From Streptomyces sp. AC512_CC834 (GTDB taxonomy: Bacteria; Actinomycetota; Actinomycetes; Streptomycetales; Streptomycetaceae), in contig NZ_JAGMUO010000097.1 in NCBI RefSeq assembly GCF_019049325.1, forward strand, positions 372,001 through 436,000: a DNA stretch of 64,000 nucleotides. Reading direction: 5' to 3'. Positions 52,283-60,758 of the stretch are shown here, piece by piece. The translations under genes and the position numbers were made by a program. Position 1 is the first letter of the stretch. Every line of letters starts with the position of its first letter. A model generated the notes under the pieces. The model was not told the DNA's origin. It did no database searches and saw only the letters and a list, made by a program, of their open reading frames with translations.

Positions 52283-52750
52283 TCACTGACGGTGAGCGCG
52301 GAGGGCGGCGAGGGCGCGGTCGGCGTGCGTGTTCATTCTCAGTTCGCTGCGCACGACCTCCAGCAGGGTGCGGTCCTGCCCGACGACGAAGGTGACCCGC
52401 TTGGTGGGAGCCGCGCCGAACCCCCGCTTCACCTCGAACAGCTCGCGGACCGTGCCGTCGGCGTCGGACAGCAGCGGCATGCCCAGGGTGTGCAGGCCGG
52501 CGAACTCCCGCTGCCGTTCGACGGGGTCGCCGCTGACGCCGACGGGCCGGGCGCCCGCGGCGGCGAACTCGGCGGCGAGGTCGCGGAAGTGGCAGGCCTC
52601 CGCGGTGCAGCCGCGGGTGAGGGCGGCCGGGTAGAAGAACAGGACGACCGGGCCGTCGGCGAGCAGCTCGGACAGGCGGCGCCGGGTGCCGGTCTCGTCC
52701 GGCAGCTCGAAGTCCTCGACGGTGTCGCCCACGCCGAGGGCACGGCTCAT
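52283..52750 (-). CDS. Peroxiredoxin, BCP/PrxQ type
   Basis: A 155-residue thioredoxin-fold enzyme. The peroxidatic Cys48 sits in the YPAALTRGC motif (PxxxTxxC) and Cys53 five residues later is the probable resolving Cys, as in BCP/PrxQ. It reduces hydroperoxides using thioredoxin-like donors. The ATG overlaps the stop of the DoxX-like gene by 4 bases, so both are coupled, in line with a shared oxidative-stress role. Confidence 0.93.
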   Translation of the reverse strand: MSRALGVGDTVEDFELPDETGTRRRLSELLADGPVVLFFYPAALTRGCTAEACHFRDLAAEFAAAGARPVGVSGDPVERQREFAGLHTLGMPLLSDADGTVRELFEVKRGFGAAPTKRVTFVVGQDRTLLEVVRSELRMNTHADRALAALRAHRQ

Positions 52751-53127
52751 GACCGGCCCTCGCTGCCCTTGGCGACACCGCGGGCCCACAGCACGAGCGG
52801 CACCTGCACCGGCAGGCGGCCGAAGGCGGCGGCCTTCTGCGGGGTGGGGCGGTGCCGCCAGTCCCAGGCCATCTTGACGTTGGCGGGGAACACCCCGACG
52901 AAGAAGGCGGCCGCGGTCAGCGCGGCGGCCTTGCGGGTGCGCGGCACCGCGAGTCCGGCGGCCAGCGCGAGTTCGGCGACGCCGCTGGCGTACGTCCACG
53001 CGCGGGGCGTGCCCGGCAGGGAGCGCGGCACGGTCGCGTCGAAGGGGCGGGGCTGGGCGAAATGGGCGACGCCCGCGGTGGCCAGGAGGCCGGCGAGCAG
53101 CAGGGGTGAGCGTTCGGACCGTGACAC
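52747..53127 (-). CDS. DoxX-like membrane protein
   Basis: A 126-residue protein with four helices and the DoxX-type pattern SPLLLAGLLATAGVAHFAQPRPFDATVP...ASGVAELALAAGLAVPRTRKAAALTAAAFFVGVFPANVKMAWDW. RBS GGAGGAA precedes the ATG. DoxX proteins have been connected to membrane redox complexes in mycobacteria; here the gene is coupled to a peroxiredoxin. Confidence 0.87.
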   Translation of the reverse strand: MSRSERSPLLLAGLLATAGVAHFAQPRPFDATVPRSLPGTPRAWTYASGVAELALAAGLAVPRTRKAAALTAAAFFVGVFPANVKMAWDWRHRPTPQKAAAFGRLPVQVPLVLWARGVAKGSEGRS

Positions 53128-53169
53128 GGTTCCTCCTCCGGGGGGCCTTCGGGGGCCTGCCGCGCGATA

Positions 53170-53991
53170 TTACTCGACGGTAAGGATTGGTGGGCGACCG
53201 GCTCGTGCACGGCGGTTGTGCGTCCCGGGGGTGTAGCCGAACGTGCGGCGGAAGACCTCGATGAACGCGCTGGCCGAGGACCAGCCGCAGCGGTGGGCGA
53301 CGGTGGTGACGGGCAGGCCGTCGGCGAGCATGCGCAGGGCGTGGTAGAGGCGGGACTGGGTGCGCCACTGCGGGAAGGTCATGCCGAACTCGCGGCGGAA
53401 GAGCCGGCTGAGGGTGCGTTCCGCGCTGCCGGTGGCGGCGCCGAGGGCGGCGAGGGTGCGGGTGTCCGCCGGGTCGGCGTGCACGAGCGCGCAGACCGCG
53501 GCCAGCCGGGGGTCGTCGGCGGTCGGCAGGAGCAGCGGCTGCTGCGGCGAGACGCGCAGTTGGTCGCACAGGACGGCCAGGAGACGCCGGCGCTCCGGTC
53601 CGGTGTCGCCGGGGTCCCGGGTGTAGGCGACGATCAGTTCGCGCAGCAGCGGGCCGACGGCGAGCACGACCGGGGTGTGCAGCCCGAGCGGGTTGGCACC
53701 GGAGGGCAGGCCGACCAGATGCAGGTCGAGGCGGCCGTGGGCGCGGTGGGAGTGCACGGTGCCGGCCGGGATCCAGATGGCCCGGGTCCCGGGCGCGAAC
53801 CAGGTGCCCGCCTCGGTGGTGACGGCCACGACTCCGGACCCGGCATGGACGATCTGGTGCTCGTCGTGCCGGTGCGCGTCGATCCGCTGCCCGGCGACCA
53901 GCCGCTGGGCACGCGTGGGGGCCGCGGGGGTGTGGCGGACGGACGGGGTGTGGGGCGATGGCGGGGTCTGGCGGGGGCGGGTCTTCGACAC
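53170..53991 (-). CDS. AraC family transcriptional regulator with cupin sensor
   Basis: A 273-residue protein with an N-terminal cupin (AHRHDEHQIVHAGSGVVAVTTEAGTWFAPGTRAIWIPAGTVHSHRAHG) and two AraC HTHs at the C-terminus (LAALGAATGSAERTLSRLFRREFGMTFPQWR and VAHRCGWSSASAFIEVFRRTFGYTPG). It is divergent from an MFS exporter gene only 53 bases away, which is its likely target. Confidence 0.92.
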   Translation of the reverse strand: MSKTRPRQTPPSPHTPSVRHTPAAPTRAQRLVAGQRIDAHRHDEHQIVHAGSGVVAVTTEAGTWFAPGTRAIWIPAGTVHSHRAHGRLDLHLVGLPSGANPLGLHTPVVLAVGPLLRELIVAYTRDPGDTGPERRRLLAVLCDQLRVSPQQPLLLPTADDPRLAAVCALVHADPADTRTLAALGAATGSAERTLSRLFRREFGMTFPQWRTQSRLYHALRMLADGLPVTTVAHRCGWSSASAFIEVFRRTFGYTPGTHNRRARAGRPPILTVE

Positions 53992-54044
53992 AAGTCGGCA
54001 GGTTATCGAAAGCGGGCCATCGGCGGGGGCGTGACGATCGACGG

Positions 54045-55256
54045 GTGACCCTGAACCGGAACCGGCCCATCGTCCTGCTGTCCCTCGGGCACGCCTGTGT
54101 CGACGTCTACCAGGGCACGGTGGCCGCCCTGGTGCCGTACTTCGTCGCCGAGCGGGCCTACACCTATGCCGCCGCCTCGGGCGTCGTACTCGCCGCCTCG
54201 CTGCTGTCGTCTCTGGTGCAGCCGCTGTTCGGGGCGCTCACCGACCGGTGGGCGCTGCCGTGGCTGCTGCCGCTGAGCACGCTGACCGCGGGGGCGGGGG
54301 TCGCGCTCGGCGGGGTCACCGGCTCCTACGCGTTCACCCTCGCGGCCATCGCGGTGGGCGGTGTCGGGGTCGCCGCGTACCACCCGGAGGCCGCGCGGGC
54401 GGCGCGGGCGGCCGCGGGCGGCAGTCATACGGCGATGGGGTGGTTCTCCCTGGGCGGCAATGCCGGCTTCGCGCTGGCGCCGCCGCTGGTGTGGGCCGTC
54501 GTCGGGGCCGGGGGCCTCGGCGCCTCGCCGCTGCTGGTCGTGCCCGCGGTCGTGGGAGCCGTCCTGTGCGGGGCGGCGGTGCGTTCGGCGGCCGGGGCGG
54601 GCCGCGCGTCGGGCGGCCGTACGGCGGTGGCCCGGGGGACGGACGACTGGCCGTCCTTCCTGCGTCTCACCGGTGCCGTCGTCTGCCGTTCCGTCGTCTT
54701 CGTCGGCCTGAGCACGTTCGTGTCGCTGTACGTCAGGGAGCGCGTCGGCGGCGGGAGCGCGGCGGGGACGGTGGCGCTGTTCGTGCTCTACCTCGGCGGC
54801 GCGGTGGGCACCGTCGCCGGCGGCCGGCTCGCCGACCGTCACGGGCGGCTGAAGGTGGTGCGGCTGTCGTACGTGCTGTCGGTCCTCGCGGTGGCGGGGG
54901 TCGTCCTCGTGCCCGGGCCGGCGGTGTACCTGTGCGTCGCCCTGACGTCGGCGGGACTGTACGTGCCGTTCTCCCTGCACATCACGCTGGGTCAGGACTA
55001 CCTGCCCCGCCGGGTGGGGACGGCGAGCGGGGTCACGCTGGGCCTGACGGTGAGCGTCGGCGGCCTCGCCGCCCCAGCGGTCGGGGCGCTGGCCGACGCG
55101 ACGTCGCTGCGGGCCGCCCTGCTGCCGCTGGTGGCGCTGCCCGCCGTGGGCAGGCTGCTCCTGTGCGGCCTGCGCGAGCCGGTCACGCCCCCGCCGTCGC
55201 CGTCGCCGTCACCCGCCGTCGACGCACCGGCGGCGAGCGACGCCGACGCGCGGTGA
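54045..55256 (+). CDS. MFS exporter, fosmidomycin-resistance (Fsr)-like
   Basis: GTG 54045 gives 403 residues with 12 helices. The opening LLSLGHACVDVYQGTVAALVPYFV and the AYHPEAARAARAAAGG stretch are characteristic of Fsr-like major facilitators. The C-terminal tail is Pro/Ser-rich. The adjacent divergent AraC regulator suggests inducible export of a small drug or metabolite. Fosmidomycin itself is not implied. Confidence 0.9.
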   Translation: MTLNRNRPIVLLSLGHACVDVYQGTVAALVPYFVAERAYTYAAASGVVLAASLLSSLVQPLFGALTDRWALPWLLPLSTLTAGAGVALGGVTGSYAFTLAAIAVGGVGVAAYHPEAARAARAAAGGSHTAMGWFSLGGNAGFALAPPLVWAVVGAGGLGASPLLVVPAVVGAVLCGAAVRSAAGAGRASGGRTAVARGTDDWPSFLRLTGAVVCRSVVFVGLSTFVSLYVRERVGGGSAAGTVALFVLYLGGAVGTVAGGRLADRHGRLKVVRLSYVLSVLAVAGVVLVPGPAVYLCVALTSAGLYVPFSLHITLGQDYLPRRVGTASGVTLGLTVSVGGLAAPAVGALADATSLRAALLPLVALPAVGRLLLCGLREPVTPPPSPSPSPAVDAPAASDADAR

Positions 55257-55299
55257 GCCCTCGGCCGACTCGCGCCCGCCCGTCACAACCGCCCGCCCC

Positions 55300-56373
55300 T
55301 CACAGCCGCGAGCCCCGGCGCTCCCCGCGCAGCAGCCACGCGAGGTAGGCGCCGCCCGCCACCCCGGTCACCACGCCCACCGGCAGCAGCGCGGATCCGG
55401 TCAGCCGCTGGGTGGCCAGGTCGGCGGCGGCCACCAGGAACGCGCCCGTCCACCCGGCGGACAGCACACCGGGGCCCGCGGCGCGGGTGACCCGGCGGGC
55501 CAGTTGCGGGGCGGCCATCGCCACGAACGGGATGGGACCGGCCGCCGCGACGGCCATGGCGGTCAGCCCGGTGCCCGCGCTCAGCAGGACGAGACGGCTG
55601 CGCTCGGGCGGGACACCGAGCGCCGCGGCGGTGTCGTCGCCCATCTCCAGCATCGTCAGCCGCCGTCCGTACACCAGGACGACCGGGACCAGGGCCACCA
55701 GTCCGAGCGCCGCGATGCGCACATCGGCCCAGTCGCGGGCGTTGAGCGAGCCGATCATCCAGCTCGCGGCCTGCGCCGCCTTGCCGATGTCGGCGCGCAC
55801 GTACAGGAAGCTGGTCGCCGAGCCGAGCACGGCGGAGGCGCCGATGCCGACGAGGACCAGCCGGTAGCCGTGCACGCCCCGCCGCCACGCCAGCAGGTAC
55901 ACGGCGGCGGCGGTGGCCAGGCCGCCGCACACCGCGCCGAACGCCGTCTGCGCCGCGCCCGCGTCGAGGACGATGATCGCGACGAGGGCGCCGGCCGAGG
56001 CTCCGTTGCCGAAGCCGATGATGTCGGGGCTGCCCAGCGGGTTGCGGGTCAGCGACTGGAACACCGCGCCCGCCATGCCCATCGCGAAGCCCACCAGCGC
56101 GGCCACCAGGGCGCGCGGCAGCCGCAGGTCGAGCACCACGAACCCGGCGCCCGGCGGACCGTCGCCGGCCAGAGTGCGCAGCACCTCGGCCGGGGACAGC
56201 TCGTACGTCCCGGTGCCGATGGCCAGCACCATGGCGCAGGCCGTGAGCGCGGCGAGCACGACGCAGACCAGCAGGGCGCGGACGTCGTACCGCAGTGACC
56301 AGCGGGACGTGCGCAGCAGTCCGGGCCGCAGGCCGGCGCGGTCTCGCGCGGTGCCGTTCTTGACGAGGCTCAC
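55300..56373 (-). CDS. Iron-siderophore permease, FecD type
   Basis: GTG 56373 overlaps the stop of the upstream permease gene, giving 357 residues with about nine to ten helices. Signature parts are GAVFQSLTRNPLGSPDIIGFGNGAS and AAAGPIPFVAMAAPQLARRVTR, the ATPase contact. It should pair with the FecC-type partner. No ATPase gene follows it, and an ATPase must be supplied from elsewhere in the cluster or genome. Confidence 0.93.
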   Translation of the reverse strand: MSLVKNGTARDRAGLRPGLLRTSRWSLRYDVRALLVCVVLAALTACAMVLAIGTGTYELSPAEVLRTLAGDGPPGAGFVVLDLRLPRALVAALVGFAMGMAGAVFQSLTRNPLGSPDIIGFGNGASAGALVAIIVLDAGAAQTAFGAVCGGLATAAAVYLLAWRRGVHGYRLVLVGIGASAVLGSATSFLYVRADIGKAAQAASWMIGSLNARDWADVRIAALGLVALVPVVLVYGRRLTMLEMGDDTAAALGVPPERSRLVLLSAGTGLTAMAVAAAGPIPFVAMAAPQLARRVTRAAGPGVLSAGWTGAFLVAAADLATQRLTGSALLPVGVVTGVAGGAYLAWLLRGERRGSRL

Positions 56374-57440
56374 AGTTGGGCCACCTTCCGCTGCCGTACG
56401 AGATGGATGAAGAGCAGTCCGCCGAGGAAGGCGGTGACCGTCCCGACCTCGATCTCGGAGGGCGGCACCACGACGCGTCCGATCACGTCGGAGACGAGCA
56501 GCAGCACCGGTGCGAACAGTGCGCAGCAGGGGAACAGCCGGCGCGGGTCGGGGCCGCAGAAGGCGCGGGCGGCGTGCGGGATCATCAGGCCCACGAAGCC
56601 GATCGGCCCGCACACGGCGGTGGCGCCGCCGCACAACAGGGTGATGGCGACGACGGACAGCATCCGCACGCGCCGCACCCGGGTGCCCAGCGCCAGCGCC
56701 TGGTCCTCGCCGAGGGCGACGGCGCCGAGCGGCCGGGCGAGGGCGAAGGCGAGCAGCGCGCCGGCCGCGAGCAGCGGTGCCACGGTGAGCAGCAGGGAGG
56801 CGTCGCGCTTGGCGAGGGTGCCGACCGACCAGTACCGCATCTCGTCCAGGGTGCTCAGGTGCCACAGCGACAGGCCGTTGACGTAGCCGAACAGGGCCGC
56901 GTTGACGGCGGTTCCGGCCAGCGCGAGCCGTACCGGTGTGGCCCACCGGCCGCCCCCCAGGGCGTTGACGGCGGTGGCGGCGAGGGCCGCCCCGGCCAGC
57001 GCGAACCACAGGTACCCGGTGAACGACGTGATGCCGAGGACACCGATCGCGGTGACGACGGCGGCGGACGCGCCCGCGTTCACGCCGAGCAGCCCGGGGT
57101 CGGCGAGCGGGTTGCGGGTCAGGGTCTGCATGACCGCGCCCCCGAGGCCGAGGGCGACGCCGACGGCGGCGCCGATGAGGGTGCGCGGCAGCCTGAGGTC
57201 CCGCACGATCGCGTCGTTCTCCGTGCCGGACGGGGTGAACAGCGCCGACCAGACCTGGTCGAGGGGGATCTGTTTGGCACCCACGGCCAGCGAGAGGGCG
57301 GTGGCCACCACCAGCAGGACGACGCCGAGGAGCAGTCCCGCCGCGCGCCGGGAGCCCCCGGCGCGGGGGTCTCTCGTGCCGTGCGCCCGGCCGGGCGGCG
57401 CCGGATCGGCTGAATGCGGTGTACATGTTCCAGTGGACAT
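56370..57440 (-). CDS. Iron-siderophore permease, FecC type
   Basis: A 356-residue permease with the signatures GAVMQTLTRNPLADPGLLGVNAGAS and AVCGPIGFVGLMIPHAARAFCG. The ATG at 57440 has no ribosome site and lies four bases from the iron box, so a leaderless mRNA is likely. It is divergent from the esterase gene and its expression should rise on iron limitation. Confidence 0.93.
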   Translation of the reverse strand: MSTGTCTPHSADPAPPGRAHGTRDPRAGGSRRAAGLLLGVVLLVVATALSLAVGAKQIPLDQVWSALFTPSGTENDAIVRDLRLPRTLIGAAVGVALGLGGAVMQTLTRNPLADPGLLGVNAGASAAVVTAIGVLGITSFTGYLWFALAGAALAATAVNALGGGRWATPVRLALAGTAVNAALFGYVNGLSLWHLSTLDEMRYWSVGTLAKRDASLLLTVAPLLAAGALLAFALARPLGAVALGEDQALALGTRVRRVRMLSVVAITLLCGGATAVCGPIGFVGLMIPHAARAFCGPDPRRLFPCCALFAPVLLLVSDVIGRVVVPPSEIEVGTVTAFLGGLLFIHLVRQRKVAQL

Positions 57441-57444
57441 GTGC

Positions 57445-57463
57445 TTAGCTTAGGCTAACCTTA
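57445..57463. promoter_or_regulatory. Iron box between the permease operon and the esterase
   Basis: TTAGCTTAGGCTAACCTTA matches the DmdR1/IdeR consensus with few changes. It ends four bases before the permease ATG on the minus strand and is 76 bases before the esterase ATG on the plus strand, so it may control both sides. Confidence 0.85.
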
Positions 57464-57539
57464 CCTTGGCTGTTGACGATTTCGTCGGCAGTCATCGACC
57501 CCTGCCTGCCCTCCGACCAGCGGTTCACGGAGAACGCCG

Positions 57540-58874
57540 ATGACCACGCTCCCCCGCCCCACCTCCCGCGGTGCCGCCGCGCCGGACGTCCGTCCGGTCC
57601 GGGTCACGGGCCGGCGCGTCGCACGCCTCCTGGCGGAGACGGAGGGCGTGGACGACGCACGGCGGACGGCACTGGCGGCCGGCTTCTGGAGCGAGGCGGA
57701 GCACCTGGGCACCCCGCTCGTCGAGGAACTCGACGGTGAACCGGACCACCGGTCGGTCACGTTCCTGTGGCGCGGCCACCGCGCCACCCGTCAGGTCCTG
57801 CTGTTCGGCAACCGCATCACCGACCGCGAACGGCTGGCCGGTTCGCTGCTGGAGCGGGTGCCCGGCACCGACGTCTGGCACCTGGGTCTGCGGCTGCGCG
57901 CCGACCACCGCGGCTCGTACCGGATGGCCGCCGACATCTCGCTCGGTCAGGCGCCCACGGACCCGGTCGCCCTTCAGCAGCGGCTGCGGTCGCTGTCCGC
58001 GCACGCCGCGGCCGACCCGCTCAACCGCCGTATCGTCGCCACCCGTTGGCAACAGGCCGACGGGTCGGTCTTCGCCCTGCCCGACGCCCCGGCCGAGCCG
58101 TGGGCCGGGCGCCGGGGCACGGTGGCGACGGGGCGGGTGGAGCGGCACCGGGTGCCGGGCACGGATCCGGTCGGTGACCGGGACGCCTGGGTCTACCTGC
58201 CGCCGGGGAACGAACACGCCCCCGGCGCCCCGTTGCCGGTCGTGGTGCTGTGCGACGGCGACATGTGGTTCGGGCGGCTCGGCTTCGGCGACACGCTGGA
58301 CGCACTGATCGCCGACGGCGCGCTGCCGCCCCTCGTGGTGGTGGCGCCGGACGCCGTGGACCGGCGCACCCGGTGGCGCGACCTGGGCTGCCGGGACCCG
58401 TTCGTCGCCTTCCTGGCCGACGAGTTGCTGCCCTGGGCGGCCGGTCGCTGGCCGCTGACCACCGACCCGCACCGGACCGTGGTCGCCGGCCAGAGCCTCG
58501 GTGCCATGACCGCGCTGCACGCCGGCCGGCTGCGCCCCGACCGCTTCGGCAACGTCCTCGCCCAGTCCGCCTCCCTGTGGTGGCGCCCCGGCCTGCCGCC
58601 GCCGACGGCGGCCAAACCACCGGTGTACGGCACTCCGTGGCTGGTCGGCCGCTGCGCGTCCGGCGCGACCGGGCCCCTGACGGTTCATCTGGACGTCGGT
58701 CTGCACGAGGGCTCCATGGTCGAGCACACCCTCGCCCTGTACGAGGCCCTGCGCGCGACGGGCCACCGGGTCACCTGCGACGCGTACAACGGCGGCCACG
58801 ACTACGCCTGCTGGCACGGCGCCCTGGCCGCGGGCCTGGCGCGTCTGCTGGGCCCTGCCGCCACCGCCCCCTGA
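57540..58874 (+). CDS. Enterochelin-type esterase (Fes-like)
   Basis: A 444-residue cytoplasmic esterase with RBS GGAGAA. The Fes N-terminal domain (about 30-200; VEELDGEPDHRSVTFLWRGHRATRQVLLFGNRIT) precedes an alpha/beta hydrolase domain with the nucleophile Ser319 in VAGQSLGAMTA and the His in YNGGHDYACWHGAL. Fes enzymes cut the trilactone ring of catecholate siderophores to free iron after import. Its presence next to dhb genes suggests the product is a cyclic triester such as enterobactin or griseobactin (inference). Confidence 0.93.
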   Translation: MTTLPRPTSRGAAAPDVRPVRVTGRRVARLLAETEGVDDARRTALAAGFWSEAEHLGTPLVEELDGEPDHRSVTFLWRGHRATRQVLLFGNRITDRERLAGSLLERVPGTDVWHLGLRLRADHRGSYRMAADISLGQAPTDPVALQQRLRSLSAHAAADPLNRRIVATRWQQADGSVFALPDAPAEPWAGRRGTVATGRVERHRVPGTDPVGDRDAWVYLPPGNEHAPGAPLPVVVLCDGDMWFGRLGFGDTLDALIADGALPPLVVVAPDAVDRRTRWRDLGCRDPFVAFLADELLPWAAGRWPLTTDPHRTVVAGQSLGAMTALHAGRLRPDRFGNVLAQSASLWWRPGLPPPTAAKPPVYGTPWLVGRCASGATGPLTVHLDVGLHEGSMVEHTLALYEALRATGHRVTCDAYNGGHDYACWHGALAAGLARLLGPAATAP

Positions 58875-58949
58875 ACCACGTATCCCTGTCCCCATCCCTC
58901 CAGTCCCTTCCACCCTTCACAGCCGACAGCGCCAAGGAGTCCCCTTCTC

Positions 58950-59930
58950 ATGTCCTTCGTACGTGCCTCCCGCAGAACCGTCCTGACGTCCGCCGCCGCC
59001 GTCGTGACGGGAGCACTGCTCCTCACCGGCTGCGGTGAGGACGACGGCGGCAGCGACAGCGCGGGCGGCCAGGAGTCGAGCACCCGTCAGGTCACCGACG
59101 CCACGGGCCGCGAGGTCGACGTACCGGCCGACCCCAAGAAGGTCGTCGCCCTGAGCGAGCCCACCCTCGACGCCGCGCTCGCGCTCGGCGTCCAGCCGGT
59201 CGGCACGACCGCGGGACGCGGGCAGAAGGGGGTCTCCACCTACCTGGCCGACAAGGCGGGCAAGGCGGAGGTCGTCGCCACCGTCGCCGAGGCGGACCTG
59301 GAGAAGCTGGCCGCGCTCCAGCCCGACCTGATCCTGCTCGACGAGACCACGGCGGTGAAGAAGGAGGTCTCCAAGCTGGAGTCCATAGCCCCGACCGTGG
59401 TCACCGCGAAGCTCAACGAGGACTGGAAGAAGGCGTTCACCGCCACCGCCGACGCGCTGAACCAGAAGGCCGAGGCCGAGAAGATACTGAGCGGCTTCGA
59501 CGCCGACGTGGCCGCCGCGAAGGGCAAGCTGGGCGACAACGCCGGCGCCGTCGTAAGCGTCGTCCGCTGGCAGAACAAGGCGCCGTCCGCGGTCGGTCGC
59601 GGCGTGGGCCACGTGGGCGCCACCATCAGCGCCCTCGGCCTGGACCGGCCGAAGGACCAGCAGGGCGTCGGCACCGGCCACAGCGAACCGGTCAGCCTGG
59701 AGAAGCTCTCCACGATCGACGGCGACTGGCTGTTCTTCGGCACCCTCGGCGACAAGGCCGACGGGGAGAAGGCGTACGCCGAGGCGAAGGACGTGCCCAA
59801 CTTCGGCAAGCTGAAGGCCGAGCGGGAGGGCCACGTCGTCGTGGTCCAGGGCTCCGCGTGGAACAGCGCCGGAGGCCCCCTCGCGGCGCGCGTCGTCCTG
59901 GACGACCTGACCGCGGCGCTCGCCTCATGA
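58950..59930 (+). CDS. Ferric-siderophore-binding lipoprotein (FepB-like)
   Basis: A 326-residue lipoprotein whose signal peptide ends in the lipobox LLTGC, followed by an acidic Gly-rich linker. The mature fold is a class III binding protein (VVALSEPTLDAALALGVQPVGTTAG ... ALQPDLILLDETTAVKKE). It should capture the catecholate-iron complex for the two FecCD permeases encoded upstream on the other strand. The stop overlaps the start of dhbA by 4 bases, joining uptake and synthesis in one transcript. Confidence 0.93.
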   Translation: MSFVRASRRTVLTSAAAVVTGALLLTGCGEDDGGSDSAGGQESSTRQVTDATGREVDVPADPKKVVALSEPTLDAALALGVQPVGTTAGRGQKGVSTYLADKAGKAEVVATVAEADLEKLAALQPDLILLDETTAVKKEVSKLESIAPTVVTAKLNEDWKKAFTATADALNQKAEAEKILSGFDADVAAAKGKLGDNAGAVVSVVRWQNKAPSAVGRGVGHVGATISALGLDRPKDQQGVGTGHSEPVSLEKLSTIDGDWLFFGTLGDKADGEKAYAEAKDVPNFGKLKAEREGHVVVVQGSAWNSAGGPLAARVVLDDLTAALAS

Positions 59931-60712
59931 CGGCGGGGCTCGACGGCCGGCTCGCCCTCGTGACGGGGGCGGGCCGGGGCATCGGCGCGGCGGTCGTCAC
60001 CGCGCTCGTCGAGCAGGGCGCCCGCGTCGTCGCCACCGACCGCGCACCCGAGGGCGTCGAAGCGCTCGCCGGCGAGCACGGCCACGACCGGGTCACCGCC
60101 CGCCCGCTCGACGTCACCGACGCGGCCGAGGTGGAGAGGCTGGTCGACGACACCGAACGCACCCTCGGCCCGCTGGACATCGCCGTCAACGTGGCCGGGA
60201 TCCTGCGGGCGTCGGACGTGGTGGACCTGACCGACGAGGACTGGGCGGCGACGTTCGCCGTCAACTCCACCGGCGTCTTCCACCTCTCGCGCGCCGCCGC
60301 CCGCCGGATGAGCGAACGCGGTCGCGGCAGCATCGTCACCGTCGCCTCGAACGCGGCCGGTGTCCCCCGGGCGGGCCTCGCCGCCTACGCCGCCTCCAAG
60401 GCCGCCGCCGTGATGTTCACCAAGTGCCTCGGCCTGGAAGTGGCCGGGCGGGGCGTGCGCTGCAACACGGTCTCCCCCGGTTCGACCCTCACCGACATGC
60501 AGCGCGCCCTGTGGACGGCCGGTGACGAGACCGCGTCGGCCCGGCGCGTCATCGACGGGGACCCCGCCGCCTACCGCACGGGCATCCCGCTGGGCCGGAT
60601 CGCCGACCCGGCGGACATCGCCGACGCGGTCGTGTTCCTGGCCTCCGACCGCGCGCGGCACATCACGATGCACGACCTGTACGTCGACGGCGGCGCCACC
60701 CTGCGCGCCTGA
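59927..60712 (+). CDS. dhbA: 2,3-dihydro-2,3-dihydroxybenzoate dehydrogenase
   Basis: A 261-residue SDR whose ATG overlaps the lipoprotein stop. The cofactor motif is TGAGRGIG, with the NVAG stretch and the catalytic AAYAASKAAAV. The context (isochorismate synthase, DHB-AMP ligase and isochorismatase follow) identifies it as the enzyme that oxidises 2,3-dihydro-DHB to 2,3-dihydroxybenzoate with NAD+. It corresponds to EntA/DhbA. Confidence 0.94.
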   Translation: MTAGLDGRLALVTGAGRGIGAAVVTALVEQGARVVATDRAPEGVEALAGEHGHDRVTARPLDVTDAAEVERLVDDTERTLGPLDIAVNVAGILRASDVVDLTDEDWAATFAVNSTGVFHLSRAAARRMSERGRGSIVTVASNAAGVPRAGLAAYAASKAAAVMFTKCLGLEVAGRGVRCNTVSPGSTLTDMQRALWTAGDETASARRVIDGDPAAYRTGIPLGRIADPADIADAVVFLASDRARHITMHDLYVDGGATLRA

Positions 60713-60758
60713 CCCGGCCCCCGGGATCCCGGCGCACGCCACCCCACTGGAGACAGCC

